A DNA stretch of 17,731 nucleotides from Abyssibius sp040880065. Its GTDB lineage: Bacteria > Pseudomonadota > Alphaproteobacteria > Rhodobacterales > Rhodobacteraceae. This document shows, piece by piece, positions 1 to 7,323 of this stretch (positions are counted from its first letter, which is position 1; every line of letters starts with the position of its first letter). The position numbers were made by a program, and so were the translations under genes. The stretch covers positions 1-17,731 of the forward strand of contig JBBDJE010000042.1 of the NCBI GenBank assembly GCA_040880065.1, in the 5' to 3' direction. The notes under the pieces are model-generated. The model had not been told where the DNA came from, did no database searches, and worked only from the letters and a program-made list of their open reading frames with translations.

Positions 1-1
1 G

Positions 2-247
2 GATGAAAATGCGCTGACGCGGATGCTGCGCGCGGGCGAGTTGGCCGGTGCCGGGCTTGATGTGTATGAGCATGGCAATGACATCAACCCCCGCCTGCGC
101 GGGCTGGACAACGTGCTGTTGCTGCCGCATATGGGCAGTGCCACACAGGAAGGCCGTTTGGAAATGGGTGAAAAGGTGATCATCAACATCAAAACCCATG
201 CCGATGGCCACCGCCCGCCCGACCAGGTTCTGCCGAGTATGCTGTAA
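2..247 (+). CDS. D-2-hydroxyacid dehydrogenase, C-terminal part (5' end outside window)
   Basis: This is the last 81 residues of an NAD(P)-dependent D-2-hydroxyacid dehydrogenase (glyoxylate/hydroxypyruvate reductase type), which reduces 2-oxoacids to D-2-hydroxyacids in the cytoplasm. The frame is open from base 2. It shows the family's C-terminal half: the segment AGAGLDVYEHG, carrying the catalytic-domain Asp/Glu region, then the characteristic LLPHMGSAT with the catalytic His, followed by a closing helix. The start, the Rossmann domain and the catalytic Arg lie upstream of the window, so the precise substrate cannot be judged. The stop lies 2 bp before a GTG that probably starts the next gene, so the two may be co-transcribed. 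Family assignment is firm; specific enzyme name is not. Confidence 0.9.
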   Translation, partial: DENALTRMLRAGELAGAGLDVYEHGNDINPRLRGLDNVLLLPHMGSATQEGRLEMGEKVIINIKTHADGHRPPDQVLPSML

Positions 248-248
248 C

Positions 249-1316
249 GTGCCAGCGCCCAAACAAGACGAGATTGTTCGCAGTATCATGACGCTGGCCA
301 TCGGCGCGCTTGGCGCAGGCGTGGCGCGGCAAATTCATTTGCCCATGTTCATGCTGACCGGCCCGGCCATTGCGGTGGCGCTGGCAGGCTATGCGGGCCT
401 GCCCGTGATGATGGCCCAGTTGATGCGCAACATCATTTTTCTGGTGATCGGGGTGGTGATTGGCGCGGGCATGAATGCCGATGCAAGCGCTGCCATGCTG
501 CATTGGCCGCTGGCGTTTATCGTTCTGGCGATCATGCTTTTGGTGATCATGTGGCTAAGCCTTGTGATGCTGCAAAAGCTGTTCGGGTATGACCGCAACA
601 CCGCGATTCTTGCCTCGGTTCCCGGACATTTGAGCTATGTGATGTCGTTTGGCCCAAATGCCAAGGCCGATATGTCGCGCGTCTCTATCGTGCAATCGGT
701 GCGGCTGCTGGCGCTGTCGTTCACGGTGCCGTTTCTGGCGGCGCTGATGGGGATTGATACCGGTCTTGCCGCCCTCGCCCCTGCGGTGCCGATGCATCTT
801 GTCAGCTTCGCACTCGTGCTGTTTGTTTCGGTTTTTGTGGGTGTCGGGCTGAACTTTCTGAAACTGCCCTCGGCCCTGCTCATTGCCGGAATGCTGGTAT
901 CGGCGCTTGCGCAGGTCACAGGGTTGGTCAGGGGTGCGCCCAGCGCCGATATCATGCTGGCCGCGCTTATCGCCGTGGGCGCGTTGCTGGGGTGCAGGCT
1001 TTCGGTGCTGCGCCGTGCGGCTTTGGCCAAGGGCCTCGTCGCCGGTTTGGCGACAACATTGCTGGCGGTGATTGTTGCGGGCGGTGCCGCCTATGCAGCC
1101 AGCCTGTTGGCCAGCCAGCCGTTTTTGCATGTTGTGGTCGCCTTTGCGCCCGGCGGGCTGGAAATCATGGTTGCGATGGGCGCGGTGATCGGGGCCGATG
1201 CGGGGTTTGTGGCGGCGGCGCATATCGCGCGGCTGTTCATGCTGACGGGGTTGGTGCCGCTGTTTCTGGGCCGTGGCCCGCGCAAACAGGACAATCCGCG
1301 CGACGCGCAATCGTAA
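249..1316 (+). CDS. AbrB-family integral membrane protein (COG3180 / duplicated AbrB domain)
   Basis: A polytopic inner-membrane protein of the AbrB/Gneg_AbrB_dup family, about 355 residues, the usual length. It is unrelated to the Bacillus AbrB transcription factor despite names seen in databases, and its transported substrate is unknown. Roughly ten hydrophobic segments cover the length. Two related halves are visible: the first has the conserved PGHLSYVMSFGP region, and the second has FAPGGLEIMVAMGAVIGAD followed by FVAAAHIARLF, the hallmark of the family. I chose the GTG at 249, 2 bp after the previous stop, because residues further upstream are the shifted-frame copy of the preceding gene; ATG 288 is an alternative. 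No strong Shine-Dalgarno is visible for either. Its 3' end overlaps the convergent moeB gene by 80 bp. Confidence 0.85.
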   Translation: MPAPKQDEIVRSIMTLAIGALGAGVARQIHLPMFMLTGPAIAVALAGYAGLPVMMAQLMRNIIFLVIGVVIGAGMNADASAAMLHWPLAFIVLAIMLLVIMWLSLVMLQKLFGYDRNTAILASVPGHLSYVMSFGPNAKADMSRVSIVQSVRLLALSFTVPFLAALMGIDTGLAALAPAVPMHLVSFALVLFVSVFVGVGLNFLKLPSALLIAGMLVSALAQVTGLVRGAPSADIMLAALIAVGALLGCRLSVLRRAALAKGLVAGLATTLLAVIVAGGAAYAASLLASQPFLHVVVAFAPGGLEIMVAMGAVIGADAGFVAAAHIARLFMLTGLVPLFLGRGPRKQDNPRDAQS

Positions 1317-2022
1317 GGCTGCGTGCCTCGCCCCAAAGCCCGTCGTAAATATTCAACCGCCCGGCAAGGCCAACCCCGCCGGCCTGCGCGATGAATTTCA
1401 CTGCTTCCAGCGCCATCATACTGCCCATAACGCCAGCCAAGGCACCCACAATCCCTGCTTCGGCGCAATTCGGCACAAGGCCGGGCGCGGGGGGTTCGGG
1501 GAAAATGCAGGCATAGCACGGTGCGCCGCTGGCCGGACTATAGAGGCTGATTTGCCCTTCCCACTGGCTCATCGCGGCGGCCAGCAGCGGGGTTCGCAGC
1601 GTTACACAGGTTGCGTTGACCAGATAGCGCGTTGCAAAATTGTCAGAACCATCAAGCACGAGATCGTGGCCAGCCAGCAAGCGGGTGGCGTGCTCGTCGG
1701 TAAGCCGCGCCTGCACAGGCTGGACCGAAACACCGGGGTTGAGTGCTGCAAGCGTTGCCTGCGCGGCTAGCACCTTGGGTTGCCCGATGTCACTGGTGGC
1801 AAAGATAACCTGCCGTTGCAGGTTTGACAGGCTGACCGAGTCATCATCTATCAGCGTGATATGGCCAATGCCCGCGCCTGCCAGATAAAGGCATAGCGGT
1901 GCGCCCAAGCCGCCCGCGCCAACCACAGCCACCCGCGCTCGGCGCAACCGCGCCTGCCCCGGCCCGCCGATCTCGCGCAGCACGATGTGGCGCGCATAGC
2001 GTTCAACTTCGGCCGGCTCCAT
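1237..2022 (-). CDS. moeB: HesA/MoeB/ThiF-family sulfur-carrier adenylyltransferase
   Basis: A 261-residue E1-like enzyme that adenylates the C-terminal Gly of a small sulfur-carrier protein (MoaD in molybdopterin synthesis, possibly ThiS). Visible features are the N-terminal RYARHIVLREIGG helix, the nucleotide-binding loop VVGAGGLG (residues 33-40), the acidic strand LIDDDSVSLSNLQRQ, DGSDNFATR, and two zinc-binding pairs, CYAC and CPVC, the second near the C-terminus. PNCAEAGI carries the conserved Cys of the crossover loop. There is no rhodanese domain, so this is the short MoeB form rather than MOCS3/MoeZ. It starts 3 bp after cysK and is the last gene of the coaBC operon. Choosing between MoeB and ThiF roles from sequence alone is uncertain. 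The last 80 bp overlap the convergent AbrB-family gene, and the zinc CPVC lies inside the overlap. Confidence 0.9.
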   Translation of the reverse strand: MEPAEVERYARHIVLREIGGPGQARLRRARVAVVGAGGLGAPLCLYLAGAGIGHITLIDDDSVSLSNLQRQVIFATSDIGQPKVLAAQATLAALNPGVSVQPVQARLTDEHATRLLAGHDLVLDGSDNFATRYLVNATCVTLRTPLLAAAMSQWEGQISLYSPASGAPCYACIFPEPPAPGLVPNCAEAGIVGALAGVMGSMMALEAVKFIAQAGGVGLAGRLNIYDGLWGEARSLTIARRADCPVCAGHGPETAAPTPSA

Positions 2023-2025
2023 GGC

Positions 2026-2979
2026 TCAGCCGATCCCGTCAAACAGCGCCGATGACAGGTAGCGCTCGGCAAAGCTGGGAATAATCACCACCATACGCGC
2101 ACCCGCCATTTCTGGCCGCTCGGCGAGTTCGAGCGCAGCGGCAAGCGCCGCACCCGAGGAAATACCAACCGGAATGCCTTCCAGTGCCGCCACGCGGCGG
2201 GCGATTTCGAGCGCGGTTTCATTGCCGATGGTCAGCACTTCGTCGATCAGATCGCGCTGCAAGATGGCAGGCACAAAGCCGGCACCAATACCTTGGATTT
2301 TATGCGGCCCCGGCTCGCCACCCGAAAGAACGGGGCTGTCTTCAGGCTCGACCGCCACGATTTTCACCGCCGGGTTGCGGGCTTTCAGCACTGAGGCCAC
2401 ACCGGTAATCGTGCCACCTGTGCCGACACCGGAAATGAAAACATCGACCTTGCCGCCGGTATCGGCCCAGATCTCCTCGGCTGTGGTTCGGATGTGGATA
2501 TCGGGGTTGGCGGGGTTTTCAAACTGCTGGGGAATGATCGCGCCGGGGGTGGCTGCGGCAATCTCTTCGGCCTTGGTAATCGCGCCCCGAACACCCATTT
2601 CAGCCGGGGTCAGCACCAGTTCGGCCCCCAAAAGCGCCAGCATTTTGCGCCGCTCGATCGACATGCTTTCCGGCATTGTCAGAATAACGCGGTAGCCGCG
2701 CGCAGCACCCACAAAGGCCAGCGCAATGCCGGTATTGCCCGAGGTCGGCTCGACCAGCACACCGCCGGGTTTTAGCGTGCCTGCGGCTTCCAATGCATCA
2801 ATCATCGCCACTCCAATGCGGTCCTTGACCGAGGCGATGGGGTTGAAAAACTCCAGCTTTGCCAGAATTTCCGCGCTTACGCCCGCATCCTTTGCCAGCC
2901 GCGACAGGCGCACCAGCGGGGTGCCGCCAATAGTTTCGGTGATGTCGTTATATATGGTTGCGCGCGGGGGCATGGGCAT
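2026..2979 (-). CDS. cysK: cysteine synthase A (O-acetylserine sulfhydrylase)
   Basis: A 317-residue PLP enzyme that makes L-cysteine from O-acetylserine and sulfide in the cytoplasm. The PLP lysine is K52 in SVKDRIG; the asparagine/substrate loop TSGNTG follows, then the phosphate-binding GTGGTITG and the late GISSGAA motif. The length and the C-terminal YLSSALFDG match CysK, and there is no regulatory CBS extension of the cystathionine-synthase type. The start ATG at 2979 is followed by a second possible ATG two codons on. The gene begins 12 bp after the Rrf2-family regulator stop and ends 3 bp before moeB. That position suggests the regulator adjusts cysteine production, as known for CymR-like Rrf2 proteins next to cysK in other bacteria. 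Confidence 0.96.
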   Translation of the reverse strand: MPMPPRATIYNDITETIGGTPLVRLSRLAKDAGVSAEILAKLEFFNPIASVKDRIGVAMIDALEAAGTLKPGGVLVEPTSGNTGIALAFVGAARGYRVILTMPESMSIERRKMLALLGAELVLTPAEMGVRGAITKAEEIAAATPGAIIPQQFENPANPDIHIRTTAEEIWADTGGKVDVFISGVGTGGTITGVASVLKARNPAVKIVAVEPEDSPVLSGGEPGPHKIQGIGAGFVPAILQRDLIDEVLTIGNETALEIARRVAALEGIPVGISSGAALAAALELAERPEMAGARMVVIIPSFAERYLSSALFDGIG

Positions 2980-2991
2980 GAGCTGTGGTCC

Positions 2992-3444
2992 CTATATGGT
3001 AAAGTCGATGGTTTCATCTTCACTGCGGCCAATGCCGGCTTTGCGGGCTTGGTTGCACAGGTCTTCCATGGTGATTTGATCTAGCTTGGATAGCAACTCG
3101 TTCTGATGTTTTTCCCAGATCGGCCCGATGATCTGCGTGCCAAGCTCGGCCCCGCCGATGCTGGCATCCTCATCTGCATCCATCTGCCCGATAACCCGCA
3201 CGACATCGCCCAGCGTAACCCGGCGGCGCTCGCGTGCCAGTGTATAGCCGCCGCGCGGCCCGCGCACGCCTTTGAGTACACCCTTGCGCACCAGATGCTG
3301 CAAAACCTGCTCCAGATAGCGCTGCGGAATGCCTTGGCGTGCAGTAATATCGCGCGATTGCACGGGGTTGGGGCGGGCGTTATAGGCAACATCCAGCACC
3401 GCCTCGATGGCCAGCAGGGTTTTGCGGGTCATACGTAACATCAT
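2992..3444 (-). CDS. Rrf2-family transcriptional regulator (CymR-like context)
   Basis: A 150-residue winged-helix regulator of the Rrf2 family. The N-terminal helices (MTRKTLLAIEAVLDVA), the recognition region IPQRYLEQVLQHLVRKGVLKG and the wing RGPRGGYTLAR are the family signature. Members with an iron-sulfur cluster (IscR, NsrR, RsrR) carry three clustered cysteines in the C-terminal half. Here only one Cys is seen (EDLCNQA), so a cluster of that type is unlikely, and a CymR/CysK-linked sulfur sensor is more plausible. The start ATG at 3444 has GGAG about 9 bases upstream, inside the last dut codons; a second ATG follows immediately, and ATG codon 5 is also possible. It lies 3 bp after dut and 12 bp before cysK. 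Whether it represses or activates is unknown. Confidence 0.92.
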   Translation of the reverse strand: MMLRMTRKTLLAIEAVLDVAYNARPNPVQSRDITARQGIPQRYLEQVLQHLVRKGVLKGVRGPRGGYTLARERRRVTLGDVVRVIGQMDADEDASIGGAELGTQIIGPIWEKHQNELLSKLDQITMEDLCNQARKAGIGRSEDETIDFTI

Positions 3445-3447
3445 CGG

Positions 3448-3897
3448 CTACACTCCGGTCGAGCCAAAGCCGCCCGCGCCGCGCGCGGTGGGGCCAAGAC
3501 TATCGGTTTTTACAATTTCGGCGCGCGTCACGGCGGCCAGAACGGCCTGCGCGATGCGCGCGCCATGGGCGATGGTGACGGGCGTATCCGACAGGTTGAC
3601 CATAATCACCCCGACTTCGCCGCGATAATCGCTGTCGATTGTGCCCGGCGCGTTCAGAATTGTAAGCCCGAGCTTGAGCGCAAGGCCCGAGCGCGGGCGG
3701 ATTTGAACCTCATGGCCTTGTGCAATTTCCATATGCAGACCGGTGGGCACAAGCGCGCGGCCAAGCGGGGGCAGATCCATGGTTCCGCCCCTAAGGTCCG
3801 CGCGTAAGTCCATGCCAGCAGCCCCCGCCGTTTCATAGGCAGGCAGGGGCATGCTGGCATCGGCCCATGCGGCGCGGGCGATACGCAGAACACTCAT
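3448..3897 (-). CDS. dut: dUTP diphosphatase (dUTPase)
   Basis: A 149-residue trimeric dUTPase that hydrolyses dUTP to dUMP and pyrophosphate, keeping uracil out of DNA and feeding thymidylate synthesis. All five family motifs are present in order: AGMDLRA, PRSGLA, NAPGTIDSDYRGEV with the catalytic Asp and uracil-binding hairpin, GARIAQAVLA, and the C-terminal GAGGFGSTG that closes over the active site. Length is normal. Its start codon overlaps the coaBC stop by 4 bp, so translation is probably coupled; a coaBC-dut pairing is common in proteobacteria. A thymidylate synthase (thyX) lies at the far end of the window in an independent unit. Confidence 0.97.
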   Translation of the reverse strand: MSVLRIARAAWADASMPLPAYETAGAAGMDLRADLRGGTMDLPPLGRALVPTGLHMEIAQGHEVQIRPRSGLALKLGLTILNAPGTIDSDYRGEVGVIMVNLSDTPVTIAHGARIAQAVLAAVTRAEIVKTDSLGPTARGAGGFGSTGV

Positions 3898-5102
3898 TTC
3901 CCAGCCCCCAAAGCGGCAGCTATGCGCGCGGCAAGCTCAGTGGCGACTTTGGCTTTGGTGGCGCGTGGCCAGCACTCGGCACCATCGGGCGTGATGAGTG
4001 TTATGGCGTTTTCATCGCCACCCATAATGCCGGTTTCGGGGCGCACATCATTGGCGACGATCCAGTCACACCCTTTGCGCAGCCGCTTTTCGCTGGCATT
4101 TTTCACCACGTCATCGGTTTCCGCAGCAAAGCCCACCACAAGCTGCGGGCGTGTTTCACCCCAGTTGGAAATGGTTTTCAGAATGTCGGGGTTTTCGGCG
4201 AATTGCAGCGCGGGCACTGCGCCAGCCTCGGTTTTCTTGATCTTGCTACTGGTTTGTTCGGCCATCCGCCAATCGGCCACAGCGGCGGCGCAAATGGCAG
4301 CGTCGAGCCTTATTGTGGCGGCGGCTTCAACTGCGGCCAGCATTTCGGCGGCTGTTTCAACCTTGATGACGTTGACACCCAGCGGCGGTGGCACGCTTGC
4401 CGGGCCGGTGATGAACTCTACCTGTGCGCCCAATGCTGCCAGCGCCGCCGCAATGGCCGTGCCCTGCGCGCCTGACGAGCGGTTGGCAATGTAGCGCACC
4501 GGATCAATCGGCTCGTGCGTGGGGCCGGAGGTGACGAGGATTCGCTTGCCTTTCAGCGGCCCGTCAGCCAGCAGCGCGGCGATGGCAGCAAAAATTTCGG
4601 CAGGCTCGGCAAGGCGGCCGGGGCCGAATTCGCCACAGGCCATGTCACCCTCATCCGGCCCGATGCGGTGGGTGCCATCGGCCGCCAATTGCGCCAGATT
4701 GCGCTGTGTGGCCGGGTGCAGCCACATACGCACATTCATGGCCGGGGCAACCAGCACAGGCTTATCGGTCGCCAAAAGCAAGGTGCTTGCCAGATCATTG
4801 GCAATGCCATTGGCCATTTTTGCCAGAAGGTCCGCCGTGGCAGGGGCCACGACAACCAGATCGGCGGCGCGCGAAAGCTGGATATGGCCCATTTCCGCCT
4901 CGTCGTTCAAATCGAACAGCGCCGCGTTCAATTTTTCACCGGCAAGGGCTGAAACCGAAAGCGGAGTCACGAATTCGGCTCCGGCTTTGGTAAGCACAGG
5001 GCGCACCGTCACGCCCGCTTCGCGCAGCAGGCGGATAAGCAGCAGCGATTTATAGGCCGCAATGCCGCCGCCAATTATCAGTAAAATGGATTTACCCTGC
5101 AT
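3894..5102 (-). CDS. coaBC: bifunctional phosphopantothenoylcysteine decarboxylase / phosphopantothenate-cysteine ligase
   Basis: A 402-residue two-domain coenzyme A enzyme (Dfp). The CoaB domain joins 4'-phosphopantothenate to cysteine using CTP; the FMN-dependent CoaC domain decarboxylates the product. CoaC motifs are the N-terminal IGGGIAAYKS, catalytic H73 in GHIQLSRAAD, APATADLLAKMANG, PAMNVRMW and the Cys of ACGEFGPGRL in the substrate-clamp region. The CoaB domain starts near residue 185 (RILVTSGPTHEPID) and has NRSSGAQG, AAVADWR and the IKK lysine pair. The start ATG at 5102 is preceded by AAGG with 6-nt spacing. It is the first gene of the minus-strand operon with dut, rrf2, cysK and moeB, and a promoter candidate lies about 27-55 bp upstream. 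It uses cysteine, the product of CysK in the same operon. Confidence 0.97.
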   Translation of the reverse strand: MQGKSILLIIGGGIAAYKSLLLIRLLREAGVTVRPVLTKAGAEFVTPLSVSALAGEKLNAALFDLNDEAEMGHIQLSRAADLVVVAPATADLLAKMANGIANDLASTLLLATDKPVLVAPAMNVRMWLHPATQRNLAQLAADGTHRIGPDEGDMACGEFGPGRLAEPAEIFAAIAALLADGPLKGKRILVTSGPTHEPIDPVRYIANRSSGAQGTAIAAALAALGAQVEFITGPASVPPPLGVNVIKVETAAEMLAAVEAAATIRLDAAICAAAVADWRMAEQTSSKIKKTEAGAVPALQFAENPDILKTISNWGETRPQLVVGFAAETDDVVKNASEKRLRKGCDWIVANDVRPETGIMGGDENAITLITPDGAECWPRATKAKVATELAARIAAALGAGK

Positions 5103-5113
5103 CGAGCACCTTA

Positions 5114-5143
5114 TTGATCAAACCAGAAAGGATAGTGTATATC
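5114..5143 (+). promoter_or_regulatory. candidate promoter for cobU-cobC
   Basis: On the plus strand TTGATC (5114-5119) and TATATC (5138-5143) are separated by 18 bp, a plausible sigma70-type pair that overlaps the oppositely oriented coaBC promoter. It would give a leader of about 120 nt before the cobU GTG. A weaker alternative nearer the gene is TTGGCT at 5210 with TTAGTT at 5234. I see no recognisable cobalamin riboswitch (B12-box) in 5103-5271, which is otherwise AT-richer noncoding sequence. Confidence 0.3.
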
Positions 5144-5157
5144 ATACGAATTCCCAA
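5129..5157 (-). promoter_or_regulatory. candidate sigma70 promoter for the coaBC operon
   Basis: Reading the minus strand, TTGGGA (5157-5152) and TATCCT (5134-5129) are separated by exactly 17 bp. Each matches four of six consensus bases. Transcription would start near 5122, giving a leader of about 20 nt with AAGG just before the coaBC ATG. The 11-bp inverted repeat GTAT-ATC-ATAC (5137-5147) falls inside the spacer and could be an operator. The assignment is by pattern only. Confidence 0.5.
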
Positions 5158-5271
5158 TTTCTAACTGTATTTAGGCCCGCGCCCGGCAATGCACGGCTAA
5201 CATTAAGGTTTGGCTTGCTTTTTAGCCGCCAGCTTAGTTTATGTTCCCTCGATTGGTTAACAGCGGGTGAT

Positions 5272-5805
5272 GTGGTGGCGGGAAAATTTCCAAAAATTTC
5301 GCTCATCCTTGGCGGGGCGAGCTCCGGCAAATCGGCATTTGCTGAACAGCTTGTGCTGAAATCAGGCCGCAAGCCGGTTTATATAGCCACCTGCACTGCC
5401 GATGATGCTGAAATGCAGGCCCGCATCCAGCGCCACCGCGAACGCCGCGACGGCCGCTGGCGCGAGCTTGAAGTGCCGCTGGAACTGGCCAATGCGCTTG
5501 GCTGGATTGCCGCAGACGAGATTGTGCTGGTCGATTGCATGACATTGTGGCTGAGCAACCTCATGGAAGCCCAGCGCGATGTCGACGAGGCTTTGGCACT
5601 GTTCCTGCGGCAAATGCATGTTTGTGCGCAGCCGGTTGTGCTGGTCAGCAACGAACTTGGCATGGGGCTGGTGCCCGAAACCTCGCTTGGCCGCCGCTTT
5701 CGCGACCAGCAGGGCAAGATCAACCAAAGCCTTGCCAAAGCCGCCGATACTGTGACTTTTGTGGCTGCCGGCTTGCCGCTAAGCCTGAAAGGCAAGCTTC
5801 CATGA
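5272..5805 (+). CDS. cobU: bifunctional adenosylcobinamide kinase / adenosylcobinamide-phosphate guanylyltransferase
   Basis: An enzyme of about 177 residues for late cobalamin assembly: it phosphorylates adenosylcobinamide and then transfers GMP to form adenosylcobinamide-GDP. The P-loop GGASSGKS is at the N-terminus, directly after a short beta strand (KISLILGG); RIQRHRERRD carries the conserved His of the GMP-accepting region, then DCMTLWLSNLM, LVSNELGMGLVPE and RRFRDQQGKINQSLA, all typical of CobU/CobP. The frame stays open far upstream, to ATG 5062, but those residues do not look like the family and would overlap coaBC. GTG 5272 or GTG 5275 puts the P-loop at the expected distance. The stop overlaps the next gene's ATG (ATGA). 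Confidence 0.93.
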   Translation: MVAGKFPKISLILGGASSGKSAFAEQLVLKSGRKPVYIATCTADDAEMQARIQRHRERRDGRWRELEVPLELANALGWIAADEIVLVDCMTLWLSNLMEAQRDVDEALALFLRQMHVCAQPVVLVSNELGMGLVPETSLGRRFRDQQGKINQSLAKAADTVTFVAAGLPLSLKGKLP

Positions 5806-6380
5806 GCTTGCGGTTATGGCTGGTGCGCCACGGGCCAACCCATTCCAAAGAGCCGGTCGGCTGGCGCGATTTGCCCGCCGATTTAAGCGACAGTGCCGCC
5901 ATTGCCCGCCTGCGTGCGGCCTTGCCCGAAGGTGCGCCGCTAGTTTCTTCCGACCTTAGCCGCGCTGTAGCGACCGGCGACGCCATCGCCAGCGGTGCGC
6001 GGTTTGATCACAACGCAGCCTTGCGCGAAATCAATTTCGGGCGCTGGGATGGTGTGGCGCATGATGCGTTGCCGGCTAAAGACGCCCCGCTTGCACGGCA
6101 GTTCTGGGAACAGCCGGGTGATATTGCCCCGCCCGAGGGCGAAAGCTGGAACACCATGGCGGCGCGGGTCACACAGGCTGTTGACCTTCTATGTGCATAC
6201 CATACGGGCGATCTTGTGGTCGTGGCACATTTTGGTGCGCTGCTTTCCATTATACAGCGCGCCGCAGCAATACCGCCTGCGGCTGCGTTTTCCTTTACAC
6301 TTGCCCCGCTATCCCTAAGCCGGGTGGATTTTCTGGCACCGGGCAAGTGGCGCATCGAACGGGTCAATCACTGCCCGTAA
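5802..6380 (+). CDS. cobC: histidine phosphatase family protein, probable alpha-ribazole phosphatase (CobC-like)
   Basis: A 192-residue phosphoglycerate-mutase-type phosphatase. The phospho-accepting His is in LVRHG at residues 7-11; the second phosphate-binding Arg is in SSDLSRA, the catalytic acid lies in REINFGRWDG, and the second His is in VVVAHFGAL, so all catalytic elements are present. The ATG at 5802 overlaps the cobU stop by 4 bp, with AAGG 9 bases upstream. This coupling to cobU points to alpha-ribazole-5'-phosphate phosphatase, which supplies the lower ligand half of cobalamin. The family is broad, so the cobalamin role is inferred from context. No other cobalamin genes are seen in the window. 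Confidence 0.85.
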   Translation: MSLRLWLVRHGPTHSKEPVGWRDLPADLSDSAAIARLRAALPEGAPLVSSDLSRAVATGDAIASGARFDHNAALREINFGRWDGVAHDALPAKDAPLARQFWEQPGDIAPPEGESWNTMAARVTQAVDLLCAYHTGDLVVVAHFGALLSIIQRAAAIPPAAAFSFTLAPLSLSRVDFLAPGKWRIERVNHCP

Positions 6381-6453
6381 TGGCATTGTGCAGTATTGCT
6401 GATTGGACGGGGCCGGTGCGCTGTGGTTCTCTGGCGAAAATCCGGAGGCTTGA

Positions 6454-7323
6454 ATGACCCACGATCTTGCGATTGGTGACAGAACCTATTCAAGCTGGTC
6501 GCTGCGCGGCTGGCTGGCATTCGCCGGTTTCGATATTCCGGTGAATACCCGCAAGGCGCGCATGTATTCGCCCGAATTTACCGCGCTTCTGGCCGATTTT
6601 GCGCCAGCGCGGCTGGTGCCGGCAGCGCGCATAAACGGCACCGTGGTGTGGGATACATTGGCCATTGCAGAAACCTTGGCCGAGCTTTACCCCGCAAAAA
6701 ACCTCTGGCCTGCCGATGCAAGCGCGCGCGCCCATGCCCGCGCGCTTGTGGCTGAAATGCATTCCGGTTTTGTTGCATTGCGCAGCGCCTGCACGATGAA
6801 CCTGCGCCACAGCTACACTGGTTTTGCGCCAAGCGCCGGGGTGCTGGCCGATGTTGCGCGCATTGAACTGCTTTGGCAAAGCTGCCCCGGCTTGGCCGAT
6901 GGCTGGCTCTTTGGGGCCTATTCGCTGGCCGATGTGTTTTATGCGCCGGTGGCCACGCGCATTGCCACCTATGGCCTGCCGGTCAGCCCGCGCGCGCAAA
7001 CCTATGTCGCCAAAACCCTTGCCTTGCCCGCCTTTCGCCGCTGGCGGGCGATGGGCTTGGCTGAAGGGTTTGTGCAGCCGGGTTATGACCTTGATCTGCC
7101 CACCGGCCCATGGCCCGGACCAGCCCCGCTTGCGGCGCACCCGGTTGAAGGTAAGGTGGCGCTGAACACGCAATGCCCCTATTCCGGCAAGCCCGTTGCG
7201 GCTGATTCCTTGTTGGAGGTTGACGGGCAGGTCATTGGCTTTTGCAACCGGTTCTGCCGCGACAAAACCCTCTACGACCCCGAAGCCTGGCCCGCTGCCA
7301 TGGCGCTTCTTGCGGGGCGTTAA
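6454..7323 (+). CDS. glutathione S-transferase with C-terminal cysteine-rich (YHS/TRASH-like) module
   Basis: A 289-residue protein. Residues 1-80 form a thioredoxin-like GST N-domain: YSSWSLRGW supplies a probable catalytic Ser, and the cis-Pro/TLAIAETLAELYP region is typical. A helical GST C-domain follows (about 90-205, with ADVFYAPVATRI). After a Pro-rich linker, residues from about 238 to 285 hold CPYSGKPV, then GFCNRFCRD, then DPEAWP: three cysteines (241, 264, 268) in a layout that resembles YHS/TRASH metal-binding treble-clef modules. Substrate and metal are unknown. GGAG lies 6 bases before ATG 6454, an excellent ribosome site. A 73-bp gap separates it from cobC; no clear promoter or terminator is visible there. 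A 15-bp tandem repeat spans its stop codon. Confidence 0.88.
   Translation: MTHDLAIGDRTYSSWSLRGWLAFAGFDIPVNTRKARMYSPEFTALLADFAPARLVPAARINGTVVWDTLAIAETLAELYPAKNLWPADASARAHARALVAEMHSGFVALRSACTMNLRHSYTGFAPSAGVLADVARIELLWQSCPGLADGWLFGAYSLADVFYAPVATRIATYGLPVSPRAQTYVAKTLALPAFRRWRAMGLAEGFVQPGYDLDLPTGPWPGPAPLAAHPVEGKVALNTQCPYSGKPVAADSLLEVDGQVIGFCNRFCRDKTLYDPEAWPAAMALLAGR

Noticed and set aside
555..1310. A 251-codon minus-strand open frame opposite the AbrB-family gene
   Set aside because: It is extremely rich in Arg, Gln and His with no domain, while the opposite strand has conserved membrane-protein motifs.
5062..5271. A 70-residue N-terminal extension of CobU from ATG 5062
   Set aside because: The extension has no resemblance to CobU, overlaps coaBC and crosses the probable promoter region. 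GTG 5272 or 5275 gives the normal length.
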